Of a stretch of 64,000 nucleotides of DNA, positions 32,701-47,200 are shown piece by piece (the first letter of the stretch is position 1; the number at the start of each line of letters is the position of its first letter). Made by a program: the position numbers and the translations under genes. Below the pieces are notes generated by a model. That model was not told where the DNA came from. It was given only the letters and a program-made list of their open reading frames with translations, and did no database searches. Origin of the DNA: Mastigias papua (Eukaryota; Cnidaria; Scyphozoa; Rhizostomeae; Mastigiidae); assembly GCA_964019165.1 (NCBI GenBank), contig OZ025274.1, forward strand, positions 5,603,868 to 5,667,867, in the 5' to 3' direction.

Positions 32701-35700
32701 CAATTTGATTGCAGATTGAAAAGTGATGACAATGAGCGATGTTTGGCCAAAAAGTAAGGCTATAGCCTTGGTATTTTGGTGAAAAATGACCAAATTTGAA
32801 ATTCATTGATTTTGATTGCAGATTGAAAAGTGATGAAAATGAGCGATGTTTGGCCAAAAAGTAAGGCTATAGCCTTGGTATTTTGGTGAAAAATGACCAA
32901 ATTTGAAATTGATTCATTTTGATTGCAGATTGAAAAGTGATGAAAATGAGCGATGTTTGGCCAAAAAGTAAGGCTATAGCCTTGGTAGTTTGGTGAAAAA
33001 TGACCAAATTTGAAAATCATTCAGTTTGATTGCAGATTGAAAAGTGATGACAATGAGCGATGTTTGGCCAAAAAGTAAGGCTATAGCCTTGGTACTTTGG
33101 TGAAAAATGACCAAATTTGAAATTGATTGATTTTGATTGCAGATTGAAAAGTGATGAAAATGAGCGATGTTTGGCCAAAAAGTAAGGCTATAGCCTTGGT
33201 ATTTTAGTGACAAATGACCAAATTTGAAATTGATTCATTTTGATTGCTGATTGAAAAGCGATGAAAATGAGCGATGTTTGGCCAAAAAGTAAGGCTATAG
33301 CCTTGGTAGTTTGGTGAAAAATGACCAAATTTGAAAATCATTCAGTGTGATTGCAGATTGAAAAGTGATGACAATGAGCGATGTTTGGCCAAAAAGTAAG
33401 GCTATAGCCTTGGTATTTTGGTGAAAAATGACCAAATTTGAAATTGATTGATTTTGATTGCAGATTGAAAAGTGATGAAAATGAGCGATGTTTGGCCAAA
33501 AAGTAAGGCTATAGCCTTGGTATTTTAGTGAAAAATGACCAAATTTGAAATTGATTCATTTTGATTGCAGATTGAGGAGTGATGAAAATGTGCGAGTTTT
33601 GGCGAAAAAGTAAGGCTATAGCCTTGGTATTTTGGTGAAAAATGACCAAATTTGAAATTGATTCAGTTTGATTGCAGATTGAAAAGTGATGAAAATGAGC
33701 GATGTTTGGCCAAAAAGTAAGGTTATAGCCTTGGTATTTTGGTGAAAAATGACCAAATTTGAAATTGATTCATTTTGATTGCAGATTGAGGAGTGATGAA
33801 AATGTGCGAGTTTTGGCGAAAAAGTAAGGCTATAGCCTTGGTATTTTGGTGAAAAATGACCAAATTTGAAATTCAGTCAGTTTGACTGCAGATTGAAAAG
33901 TGATGAAAATGAGCGATGTTTGGACAAAAAGTAAGGCTATAGCCTTGGTATTTTGGTGAAAAATGACCAAATTTGAAATTGATTGATTTTCATTGCAGAT
34001 TGAAAAGTGATGAAAATGAGCGATGTTTGGCCAAACAGTAAGGCTATAGCCTTGGTATTTTGGTGAAAAATGACCAAATTTGAAATTGATTCATTTTGAT
34101 TGCAGATTGAAAAGTGATGAAAATGAGCGATGTTTGGCCAAAAAGTAAGGCTATAGCCTTGGTATTTTGGTGAAAAATGACCAAATTTGAAATTGATTGA
34201 TTTTGATTGCAGATTGAAAAGTGATGAAAATCAGCGATTTTTGGCCAAAAAGTAAGGCTATAGCCTTGGTATTTTGGTGAAAAATGACCAAATTTGAAAT
34301 TGATTGATTTTGATTGCAGATTGACAAGTGATGACAATGAGCGATGTTTGGCCAAAAAGTAAGGCTATAGCCTTGGTATTTTGGTGAAAAATGACCAAAT
34401 TTGAAATTCCTTCAGTTTGATTGCAGATTGAAAAGTGATGAAAATGAGCGATGTTTGGCCAAAAAGCAAGGTTATAGCCTTGGTATTTTGGTGAAAAATG
34501 ACCAAATTTGAAATTCATTCATTTTGATTGCAGATTGAGGAGTGATGAAAATGTGCGAGTTTTGGCGAAAAAGTAAGGCTATAGCCTTGGTATTTTGGTG
34601 AAAAATGACCAAATTTGAAATTCAGTCAGTTTGACTGCAGATTGAAAAGTGATGAAAATGAGCGATGTTTGGCCAAAAAGTAAGGCTATAGCCTTGGTAG
34701 TTTGGTGAAAAATGACCAAATTTGAAAATCATTCAGTTTGATTGCAGATTGAAAAGTGATGACAATGAGCGATGTTTGGCCAAAAAGTAAGGCTATAGCC
34801 TTGGTATTTTGGTGAAAAATGACCAAATTTGAAATTGATTGATTTTGATTGCAGATTGAAAAGTGATGAAAATGAGCGATGTTTGGCCAAAAAGTAAGGC
34901 TATAGCCTTGGTATTTTAGTGACAAATGACCAAATTTGAAATTGATTCATTTTGATTGCTGATTGAAAAGTGATGAAAATGAGCGATGTTTGGCCAAAAA
35001 GTAAGGCTATAGCCTTGGTAGTTTGGTGAAAAATGACCAAATTTGAAAATCATTCAGTGTGATTGCAGATTGAAAAGTGATGACAATGAGCGATGTTTGG
35101 CCAAAAAGTAAGGCTATAGCCTTGGTATTTTGGTGAAAAATGACCAAATTTGAAATTGATTGATTTTGATTGCAGATTGAAAAGTGATGAAAATGAGCGA
35201 TGTTTGGCCAAAAAGTAAGGCTATAGCCTTGGTATTTTAGTGACAAATGACCAAATTTGAAATTGATTCATTTTGATTGCTGATTGAAAAGTGATGAAAA
35301 TGAGCGATGTTTGGCCAAAAAGTAAGGCTATAGCCTTGGTATTTTGGTGAACAATGACCAAATTTGAAATTCATTGATTTTGATTGCAGATTGAAAAGTG
35401 ATGAAAATTAGCGATGTTTGGCCAAAAAGTAAGGCTATAGCCTTGGTATTTTGGTGAAAAATGACCAAATTTGATATTGATTCAGTTTGATTGCAGATTG
35501 AAAAGTGATGAAAATGAGCGATGTTTGGCCAAAAAGTAAGGTTATAGCCTTGGTATTTTGGTGAAAAATGACCAAATTTGAAATTGATTCATTTTGATTG
35601 CAGATTGAGGAGTGATGAAAATGTGCGATGTTTGGCCAAAAAGTAAGGCTATAGCCTTGGTATTTTGGTGAAAAATGACCAAATTTGAAATTGATTCAGT

Positions 35701-38700
35701 TTGATTGCAGATTGAAAAGTGATGAAAATGAGCGATGTTTGGCCAAAAAGTAAGGTTATAGCCTTGGTATTTTGGTGAAAAATGACCAAATTTGAAATTG
35801 ATTCATTTTGATTGCAGATTGAGGAGTGATGAAAATGTGCGAGTTTTGGCGAAAAAGTAAGGCTATAGCCTTGGTATTTTGGTGAAAAATGACCAAATTT
35901 GAAATTCAGTCAGTTTGACTGCAGATTGAAAAGTAATGAAAATGAGCGATGTTTGGACAAAAAGTAAGGCTATAGCCTTGGTATTTTGGTGAAAAATGAC
36001 CAAATTTGAAATTGATTGATTTTCATTGCAGATTGAAAAGTGATGAAAATGAGCGATGTTTGGCCAAACAGTAAGGCTATAGCCTTGGTATTTTGGTGAA
36101 AAATGACCAAATTTGAAATTGATTCATTTTGATTGCAGATTGAAAAGTGATGAAAATGAGCGATGTTTGGCCAAAAAGTAAGGCTATAGCCTTGGTATTT
36201 TGGTGAAAAATGACCAAATTTGAAATTGATTGATTTTGATTGCAGATTGAAAAGTGATGAAAATGAGCGATTTTTGGCCAAAAAGTAAGGCTATAGCCTT
36301 GGTATTTTGGTGAAAAATGACCAAATTTGAAATTGATTGATTTTGATTGCAGATTGACAAGTGATGACAATGAGCGATGTTTGGCCAAAAAGTAAGGCTA
36401 TAGCCTTGGTATTTTGGTGAAAAATGACCAAATTTGAAATTCCTTCAGTTTGATTGCAGATTGAAAAGTGATGAAAATGAGCGATGTTTGGCCAAAAAGC
36501 AAGGTTATAGCCTTGGTATTTTGGTGAAAAATGACCAAATTTGAAATTCATTCATTTTGATTGCAGATTGAGGAGTGATGAAAATGTGCGAGTTTTGGCG
36601 AAAAAGTAAGGCTATAGCCTTGGTATTTTGGTGAAAAATGACCAAATTTGAAATTCAGTCAGTTTGACTGCAGATTGAAAAGTGATGAAAATGAGCGATG
36701 TTTGGCCAAAAAGTAAGGCTATAGCCTTGGTATTTTGGTGAAAAATGACCAAACTTGAAATTGATTGATTTTGATTGCAGATTGAAAAGTGATGAAAATG
36801 AGCGATGTTTGGCCAAAAAGTAAGGCTATAGCCTTGGTATTTTGGTGACAAATGACCAAATTTGAAATTGATTCATTTTGATTGCTAATTGAAAAGTGAT
36901 GAAAATGAGCGATGTTTGGCCAAAAAGTAAGGCTATAGCCTTGGTATTTTGGTGAAAAATGACCAAATTTGAAATTCATTGATTTTGATTGCAGATTGAA
37001 AAGTGATGAAAATGAGCGATGTTTGGCCAAAAAGTAAGGCTATAGCCTTGGTATTTTGGTGACAAATGACCAAATTTGAAATTGATTCATTTTGATTGCT
37101 GATTGAAAAGTGATGAAAATGAGCGATGTTTGGCCAAAAAGTAAGGCTATAGCCTTGGTATTTTGGTGAAAAATGACCAAGTTTCAAATTGATTCATTTT
37201 GATTGCAGATTGAAAAGTGATGAAAATGTGCGATTTTTGGCCAGAAAGTAAGGCTATAGCCTTGGTATTTTGGTGAAAAATGACCAAATTTGAAATTCAT
37301 TGATTTTGATTGCAGATTGAAAAGTGATGAAAATTAGCGATGTTTGGCCAAAAAGTAAGGCTATAGCCTTGGTATTTTGGTGAAAAATGACCAAATTTGA
37401 AATTGATTCATTTTGATTGCAGATTGACAAGTGATGAAAATGTGCGATTTTTGGCCAGAAAGTAAGGCTATAGCCTTGGTATTTTGGTGAAAAATGACCA
37501 AATTTGAAATTGATTGATTTTGATTGCAGATTGAGGAGTGATGAAAATGAGCGATGTTTGGCCAAAAAGTAAGGCTATAGCCTTGGTATATTGGTGAAAA
37601 ATGACCAAATTTGAAATTGATTCATTTTGATTGCTAATTGAAAAGTGATGAAAATGAGCGATTTTTGGCCAAAAAGTAAGGCTATAGCCTTGGTATTTTG
37701 GTGAAAAATGACCAAATTTGAAATTGATTGATTTTGATTGCAGATTGACAAGTGATGACAATGAGCGATGTTTGGCCAAAAAGTAAGGCTATAGCCTTGG
37801 TATTTTGGTGAAAAATGACCAAATTTGAAATTCCTTCAGTTTGATTGCAGATTGAAAAGTGATGAAAATGAGCGATGTTTGGCCAAAAAGCAAGGTTATA
37901 GCCTTGGTATTTTGGTGAAAAATGACCAAATTTGAAATTCATTCATTTTGATTGCAGATTGAGGAGTGATGAAAATGTGCGAGTTTTGGCGAAAAAGTAA
38001 GGCTATAGCCTTGGTATTTTGGTGAAAAATGACCAAATTTGAAATTCAGTCAGTTTGACTGCAGATTGAAAAGTGATGAAAATGAGCGATGTTTGGCCAA
38101 AAAGTAAGGCTATAGCCTTGGTATTTTGGTGAAAAATGACCAAACTTGAAATTGATTGATTTTGATTGCAGATTGAAAAGTGATGAAAATGAGCGATGTT
38201 TGGCCAAAAAGTAAGGCTATAGCCTTGGTATTTTGGTGACAAATGACCAAATTTGAAATTGATTCATTTTGATTGCTAATTGAAAAGTGATGAAAATCAG
38301 CGATTTTTGGCCAAAAAGTAAGGCTATAGCCTTGGTATTTTGGTGAAAAATGACCAAATTTGAAATTGATTGATTTTGATTGCAGATTGACAAGTGATGA
38401 CAATGAGCGATGTTTGGCCAAAAAGTAAGGCTATAGCCTTGGTATTTTGGTGAAAAATGACCAAATTTGAAATTCCTTCAGTTTGATTGCAGATTGAAAA
38501 GTGATGAAAATGAGCGATGTTTGGCCAAAAAGCAAGGTTATAGCCTTGGTATTTTGGTGAAAAATGACCAAATTTGAAATTCATTCATTTTGATTGCAGA
38601 TTGAGGAGTGATGAAAATGTGCGAGTTTTGGCGAAAAAGTAAGGCTATAGCCTTGGTATTTTGGTGAAAAATGACCAAATTTGAAATTCAGTCAGTTTGA

Positions 38701-41700
38701 CTGCAGATTGAAAAGTGATGAAAATGAGCGATGTTTGGCCAAAAAGTAAGGCTATAGCCTTGGTATTTTGGTGAAAAATGACCAAATTTGAAATTGATTC
38801 ATTTTGATTGCTAATTGAAAAGTGATGAAAATGAGCGATGTTTGGCCAAAAAGTAAGGCTATAGCCTTGGTATTTTGGTGAAAAATGACCAAATTTGAAA
38901 TTGATTCATTTTGATTGCAGATTGAAAAGTGATGAAAATGAGTGATGTTTGGCCAAAAAGTAAGGCTATAGCCTTGATATTTTGGTGAAAAATGACCAAA
39001 TTTGACATTGATTGATTTTGATTGCAGATTGAAAAGTGATGAAAATGAGCGATGTTTGGCCAACAAGTAATGCTATAGCCTTGGTATATTGGTGGAAAAT
39101 GACCAAATTTGAAATTGATTGATTTTGATTGCAGATTGACAAGTGATGAAAATGAGCGATGTTTGGCCAAAAAGTAAGGCTATAGCCTTGCTATCTTGGT
39201 GAAAAATGACCAAATTTGAAATTGATTCATTTTGATTGCAGATTGAAAAGTGATGAAAATGAGCGATGTTTGGCCAAAAAGTAAGGTTATAGCCTTGGTA
39301 TTTTGGTGAAAAATGACCAAATTTGAAATTCATTCATTTTGATTGCAGATTGAGGAGTGATGAAAATGTGCGAGTTTTGGCGAAAAAGTAAGGCTATAGC
39401 CTTGGTATTTTGGTGAAAAATGACCAAATTTGAAATTCAGTCAGTTTGACTGCAGATTGAAAAGTGATGAAAATGAGCGATGTTTGGCCAAAAAGTAAGG
39501 CTATAGCCTTGGTATTTTGGTGAAAAATGACCAAATTTGAAATTGATTGATTTTGATTGCAGATTGAAAAGTGATGAAAATGAGCGATGTTTGGCCAAAA
39601 AGTAAGGCTATAGCCTTGGTATTTTGGTGAAAAATGACCAAATTTGAAAATCATTCAGTTTGATTGCAGATTGAAAAGTGATGACAATGAGCGATGTTTG
39701 GCCAAAAAGTAAGGCTATAGCCTTGGTATTTTGGTGAAACATGACCAAATTTGAAATTGATTCATTTTGATTGCTGATTGAAAAGTGATGAAAATGAGCG
39801 ATGTTTGGCCAAAAAGTAAGGCTATAGCCTTGATATTTTGGTGAAAAATGACCAAATTTGAAATTGATTGATTTTGATTGCAGATTGAAAAGTGATGAAA
39901 ATTAGCGATGTTTGGCCAAAAAGTAAGGCTATAGCCTTGGTATTTTGGTGAAAAATGACCAAATTTGAAATTGATTGATTTTGATTGCAGATTGAAAAGT
40001 GATGAAAATGAGCGATGTTTGGCCAAAAAGTAAGGCTATAGCCTTGGTATTTTGGTGAAAAATGACCAAATTTGAAAATCATTCAGTTTGATTGCAGATT
40101 GAAAAGTGATGAAAATGAGCGATGTTTGGCCAAAAAGTAAGGCTATAGCCTTGGTATTTTGGTGAAACATGACCAAATTTGAAATTGATTCATTTTGATT
40201 GCTGATTGAAAAGTGATGAAAATGAGCGATGTTTGGCCAAAAAGTAAGAATATAGCCTTGATATTTTGGTGAAAAATGACCAAATTTGAAATTCATTGAT
40301 TTTGATTGCAGATTGAAAAGTGATGAAAATTAGCGATGTTTGGCCAAAAAGTAAGGCTATAGCCTTGGTATTTTGGTGAAAAATGACCAAATTTGAAATT
40401 GATTCATTTTGATTGCAGATTGAAAAGTGATGAAAATGAGCGATGTTTGGCCAAAAAGTAAGGTTATAGCCTTGGTATTTTGGTGAAAAATGACCAAATT
40501 TGAAATTCATTCATTTTGATTGCAGATTGAGGAGTGATGAAAATGTGCGAGTTTTGGCGAAAAAGTAAGGCTATAGCCTTGGTATTTTGGTGAAAAATGA
40601 CCAAATTTGAAATTCAGTCAGTTTGACTGCAGATTGAAAAGTGATGAAAATGAGCGATGTTTGGCCAAAAAGTAAGGCTATAGCCTTGGTATTTTGGTGA
40701 AAAATGACCAAATTTGAAATTGATTGATTTTGATTGCAGATTGAAAAGTGATGAAAATGAGCGATGTTTGGCCAAAAAGTAAGGCTATAGCCTTGGTATT
40801 TTGGTGAAAAATGACCAAATTTGAAAATCATTCAGTTTGATTGCAGATTGAAAAGTGATGACAATGAGCGATGTTTGGCCAAAAAGTAAGGCTATAGCCT
40901 TGGTATTTTGGTGAAACATGACCAAATTTGAAATTGATTCATTTTGATTGCTGATTGAAAAGTGATGAAAATGAGCGATGTTTGGCCAAAAAGTAAGGCT
41001 ATAGCCTTGATATTTTGGTGAAAAATGACCAAATTTGAAATTCATTGATTTTGATTGCAGATTGAAAAGTGATGAAAATTAGCGATGTTTGGCCAAAAAG
41101 TAAGGCTATAGCCTTGGTATTTTGGTGAAAAATGACCACATTTGAAATTCCTTCAGTTTGATTGCAGATTGAAAAGTGATGAAAATGAGCGATGTTTGGC
41201 CAAAAAGTAAGGTTATAGCCTTGGTATTTTGGTGAAAAATGACCAAATTTGAAATTCATTCATTTTGATTGCAGATTGAGGAGTGATGAAAATGTGCGAG
41301 TTTTGGCGAAAAAGTAAGGCTATAGCCTTGGTATTTTGGTGAAAAATGACCAAATTTGAAATTCAGTCAGTTTGACTGCAGATTGAAAAGTGATGAAAAT
41401 GAGCGATGTTTGGCCAAAAAGTAAGGCTATAGCCTTGGTATTTTGGTGAAAAATGACCAAATTTGAAATTGATTGATTTTGATTGCAGATTGAAAAGTGA
41501 TGAAAATGAGCGATGTTTGGCCAAAAAGTAAGGCTATAGCCTTGGTATTTTGGTGACAAATGACCAAATTTGAAATTGATTCATTTTGATTGCTGATTGA
41601 AAAGTGATGAAAATGAGCGATGTTTGGCCAAAAAGTAAGGCTATAGCCTTGGTATTTTGGTGAAAAATGACCAAGTTTCAAATTGATTCATTTTGATTGC

Positions 41701-42225
41701 AGATTGAAAAGTGATGAAAATGTGCGATTTTTGGCCAGAAAGTAAGGCTATAGCCTTGGTATTTTGGTGAAAAATGACCAAATTTGAAATTCATTGATTT
41801 TGATTGCAGATTGAAAAGTGATGAAAATGAGCGATGTTTGGACAAAAAGTAAGGCTATAGCCTTGGTATTTTGGTGACAAATGACCAAATTTGAAATTGA
41901 TTCATTTTGATTGCAGATTGAAAAGTGATGAAAATGAGCGATGTTTGGCCAAAAAGTAAGGCTATAGCCTTGGTATTTTGGTGAAAAATGACCAAGTTTC
42001 AAATTGATTCATTTTGATTGCAGATTGAAAAGTGATGAAAATGTGCGATTTTTGGCCAGAAAGTAAGGCTATAGCCTTGGTATTTTGGTGAAAAATGACC
42101 AAATTTGAAATTCATTGATTTTGATTGCAGATTGAAAAGTGATGAAAATTAGCGATGTTTGGCCAAAAAGTAAGGCTATAGCCTTGGTATTTTGGTGAAA
42201 AATGACCAAATTTGAAATTGATTCA

Positions 42226-44235
42226 TTTTGATTGCAGATTGACAAGTGATGAAAATGTGCGATTTTTGGCCAGAAAGTAAGGCTATAGCCTTGGTATTTT
42301 GGTGAAAAATGACCAAATTTGAAATTGATTCATTTTGATTGCAGAGTGAAAAGTGATGAAAATGAGCGATTTTTGGCCAAAAAGTAAGGCTATAGCCTTG
42401 GTATTTTGGTGACAAATGACCAAGTTTGAAATTGATTGATTTTGATTGCAGATTGAAAAGTGATGAAAATGAGCGATGTTTGGCCAAAAAGTAAGGCTAT
42501 AGCCTTGGTATTTTGGTGAAAAATGACCAAATTTGACATTCATTCATTTTGATTGCAGATTGAAAAGTGATGAAAATGTGCGATTTTTGGCGAAACAGTA
42601 AGGCTATAGCCTTGGTATTTTGGTGAAAAGTGACCAAATTTGAAATTGATTGATTTTGATTGCAGATTGAAAAGTGATGAAAATGTGCGATTTTTGGCGA
42701 AACAGTAAGGCTATAGCCTTGGTATTTTGGTGAAAAATGACCAAATTTGAAATTCATTCATTTTGATTGCAGATTGAGGAGTGATGAAAATGTGCGAGTT
42801 TTGGCGAAAAAGTAAGGCTATAGCCTTGGTATTTTGGTGAAAAATGACCAAATTTGAAATTCAGTCAGTTTGACTGCAGATTGAAAAGTGATGAAAATGA
42901 GCGATGTTTGGCTAAAAAGTAAGGCTATAGCCTTGGTATTTTGGTGAAAAATGACCAAATTTGAAATTCATTCAGTTTGATTGCAGATTGAAAAGTGATG
43001 AAAATGAGCGATGTTTGGCCAAAAAGTAAGGCTATAGCCTTGGTATTTTGGTGAAAAATGACCAAATTTGAAATTGATTCATTTTGATTGCTAATTGAAA
43101 AGTGATGAAAATGAGCGATGTTTGGCCAAAAAGTAAGAATATAGCCTTGGTATTTTGGTGAAAAATGACCAAATTTGAAATTCATTGATTTTGATTGCAG
43201 ATTGAAAAGTGATGAAAATGAGCGATGTTTGGCCAAAAAGTAAGGCTATAGCCTTGGTATTTTGGTGAAAAATGACCAAATTTGAAATTCATTGATTTTG
43301 ATTGCAGATTGACAAGTGATGAAAATGTGCGATTTTTGGCCAGAAAGTAAGGCTATAGCCTTGGTATTTTGGTGAAAAATGACCAAATTTGAAATTGATT
43401 CATTTTGATTGCAGAGTGAAAAGTGATGAAAATGAGCGATTTTTGGCCAAAAAGTAAGGCTATAGCCTTGGTATTTTGGTGACAAATGACCAAGTTTGAA
43501 ATTGATTGATTTTGATTGCAGATTGAAAAGTGATGAAAATGAGCGATGTTTGGCCAAAAAGTAAGGCTATAGCCTTGGTATTTTGGTGAAAAATGACCAA
43601 ATTTGACATTCATTCATTTTGATTGCAGATTGAAAAGTGATGAAAATGTGCGATTTTTGGCGAAACAGTAAGGCTATAGCCTTGGTATTTTGGTGAAAAG
43701 TGACCAAATTTGAAATTGATTGATTTTGATTGCAGATTGAAAAGTGATGAAAATGTGCGATTTTTGGCGAAACAGTAAGGCTATAGCCTTGGTATTTTGG
43801 TGAAAAATGACCAAATTTGAAATTCATTCATTTTGATTGCAGATTGAGGAGTGATGAAAATGTGCGAGTTTTGGCGAAAAAGTAAGGCTATAGCCTTGGT
43901 ATTTTGGTGAAAAATGACCAAATTTGAAATTCAGTCAGTTTGACTGCAGATTGAAAAGTGATGAAAATGAGCGATGTTTGGCTAAAAAGTAAGGCTATAG
44001 CCTTGGTATTTTGGTGAAAAATGACCAAATTTGAAATTCATTCAGTTTGATTGCAGATTGAAAAGTGATGAAAATGAGCGATGTTTGGCCAAAAAGTAAG
44101 GCTATAGCCTTGGTATTTTGGTGAAAAATGACCAAATTTGAAATTGATTCATTTTGATTGCTAATTGAAAAGTGATGAAAATGAGCGATGTTTGGCCAAA
44201 AAGTAAGAATATAGCCTTGGTATTTTGGTGAAAAA
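42226..44235. repeat. Tandem duplication of a ten-monomer satellite block
   Basis: About 42,226-43,165 and 43,296-44,235 agree at every diagnostic variant, at an offset of 1,070 bp (10 x 107). Shared rare marks include GCAGAGTGAAAAG, GAAAAGTGACC, TTTGGCTAAAAAG, GCTAATTGAAAAG and GTAAGAATATAGCC. The copies diverge in type just outside these limits. It is a recent higher-order duplication. Base-for-base identity was judged by eye at variant sites. Confidence 0.75.
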
Positions 44236-47200
44236 TGACCAAATTTGAAATTGATTCATTTTGATTGCAGATTGAAAAGTGATGAAAATGTGCGATTTTT
44301 GGCCAGAAAGTAAGGCTATAGCCTTGGTATTTTGGTGAAAAATGACCAAATTTGAAAATCATTCAGTTTGATTGCAGATTGAAAAGTGATGAAAATGAGC
44401 GATGTTTGGCCAAACAGTAAGGTTATAGCCTTGGTATTTTGGTGAAAAATGACCAAATTTGAAATTCATTCATTTTGATTGCAGATTGAAGAGTGATGAA
44501 AATGTGCGAGTTTTGGCGAAAAAGTAAGGCTATAGCCTTGGTATTTTGGTGAAAAATGACCAAATTTGACATTCATTCATTTTGATTGCAGATTCAAAAG
44601 TGATGAAAATGTGCGATTTTTGGCGAAACAGTAAGGCTATAGCCTTGGTATTTTGGTGGAAAATGACCACATTTGAAATTGATTGATTTTGATTGCAGAT
44701 TGAAAAGTGATGAAAATGTGCGATTTTTGGCGAAACAGTAAGGCTATAGCCTTGGTATTTTGGTGAAAAATGACCAAATTTGAAATTCATTGATTTTGAT
44801 TGCAGATTGAAAAGTGATGAAAATGAGCGATGTTTGGCCAAACAGTAAGGCTATAGCCTTGGTATTTTGGTGGAAAATGACCTAATTTGAAATTCATTCA
44901 GTTTGATTGCAGATTGAAAAGTGATGAAAATGAGCGATGTTTGGCCAAAAAGTAAGGCTATAGCCTTGGTATTTTGGTGAAAAATGACCAAATTTGAAAT
45001 TGATTCATTTTGATTGCAGATTGAAAAGTGATGAACATGAGTGATGTTTGGCCAAAAAGTAAGGCTATAGCCTTGATATTTTGGTGAAAAATGACCAAAT
45101 TTGACATTGATTGATTTTGATTGCAGATTGAAAAGTGATGAAAATGAGCGATGTTTGGCCAACAAGTAATGCTATAGCCTTGGTATATTGGTGGAAAATG
45201 ACCAAATTTGAAATTGATTGATTTTGATTGCAGATTGACAAGTGATGAAAATGAGCGATGTTTGGCCAAAAAGTAAGGCTATAGCCTTGCTATCTTGGTG
45301 AAAAATGACCAAATTTGAAATTGATTCATTTTGATTGCAGATTGAAAAGTGATGAAAATGAGCGATGTTTGGCCAAAAAGTAAGGCTATAGCCTTGGTAT
45401 TTTGGTGAAAAATGACCAAATTTGAAATTGATTGATTTTGATTGCAGATTGAAAAGTGATGAAAATGAGCGATGTTTGGCGAAAAAGTAAGGCTATAGCC
45501 TTGGTATTTTGGTGACAAATGACCAAATTTGAAATTCATTCATTTTGATTGCAGATTGAAAAGTGATGAAAATGAGCGATGTTTGGCCAAAAAGTAAGGC
45601 TATAGCCTTGGTATTTTGGTGAAAAATGACCAAATTTGAAATTCATTCAGTTTGATTGCAGATTGAAAAGTGATGAAAATGAGCGATTTTTGGCCAAAAA
45701 GTAAGGCTATAGCCTTGGTATTTCTGTGAAAAATGACCAAATTAGAAATTCACTCATTTTGATTGCAGATTGAAAAGTGATGAAAATGAGCGATGTTTGG
45801 CCAAAAAGTAAGGCTATAGCCTTGGTATTTTGGTGACAAATGACCAAATTTGAAATTGATTGATTTTGATTGTAGATTGAAAAGTGATGAAACTGAGCGA
45901 TGTTTGGCCAAAAAGTAAGGCTATAGCCTTGGTATTTTGGTGAAAAATGACCAAATTTGAAATTGATTCATTTTGATTGCAGATTGAAAAGTGATGAAAA
46001 TGAGCAATGTTTGGCCAAAAAGTAAGGCTATAGCCTTGGTATTTTGGTGAAAAATGACCAAATTTGAAATTGATTCATTTTGATTGCAGATTGAAAAGTG
46101 ATGAAAATGAGTGATGTTTGGCCAAAAAGTAAGGCTATAGCCTTGATATTTTTGTGAAATATGACCAAATTTGACATTGATTGATTTTGATTGCAGATTG
46201 AAAAGTGATGAAAATGAGCGATGTTTGGCCAACAAGTAATGCTATAGCCTTGGTATATTGGTGGAAAATGACCAAATTTGAAATTGATTGATTTTGATTG
46301 CAGATTGAAAAGTGATGAAAATGAGCGATGTTTGGCCAAAAAGTAAGGCTATAGCCTTGATATCTTGGTGAAAAATGACCAAATTTGAAATTGATTCATT
46401 TTGATTGCAGATTGAAAAGTGATGAAAATGAGCGATGTTTGGCCAAAAAGTAAGGCTATAGCCTTGGTATTTTGGTGAAAAATGACCAAATTTGAAATTG
46501 ATTCATTTTGATTGCAGATTGAAAAGTGATGAAAATGAGTGATGTTTGGCCAAAAAGTAAGGCTATAGCCTTGATATTTTTGTGAAAAATGACCAAATTT
46601 GAAATTGATTCATTTTGATTGCAGATTGAAAAGTGATGAAAATGAGCGATGTTTGGCCAAAAAGTAAGGCTATAGCCTTGGTATTTTGGTGAAAAATGAC
46701 CAAATTTGAAATTGATTCATTTTGATTGCAGATTGAAAAGTGATGAAAATGAGCGATGTTTGGCCAAAAAGTGAGGCTATAGCCTTGGTATTTTGGTGAC
46801 AAATGACCAAATTTGAAATTCATTCATTTTGATTGCAGATTGAAAAGTGATGAAAATGAGCGATGTTTGGCCAAAAAGTAAGGCTATAGCCTTGGTATTT
46901 TGGTGAAAAATGACCAAATTTGAAATTCATTCAGTTTGATTGCAGATTGAAAAGTGATGAACATGAGCGATGTTTGGCCAAAAAGTAAGGCTATAGCCTT
47001 GGTATTTTGGTGAAAAATGACCAAATTTGAAATTCATTCATTTTGATTGCAGATTGAAAAGTGATGAAAATGAGCGATGTTTGGCCAAAAAGTAAGGCTA
47101 TAGCCTTGGTACTTTGGTGACAAATGACCAAATTTGAAATTGATTGATTTTGATTGCAGATTGAAAAGTGATGAAACTGAGCGATGTTTGGCCAAAAAGT

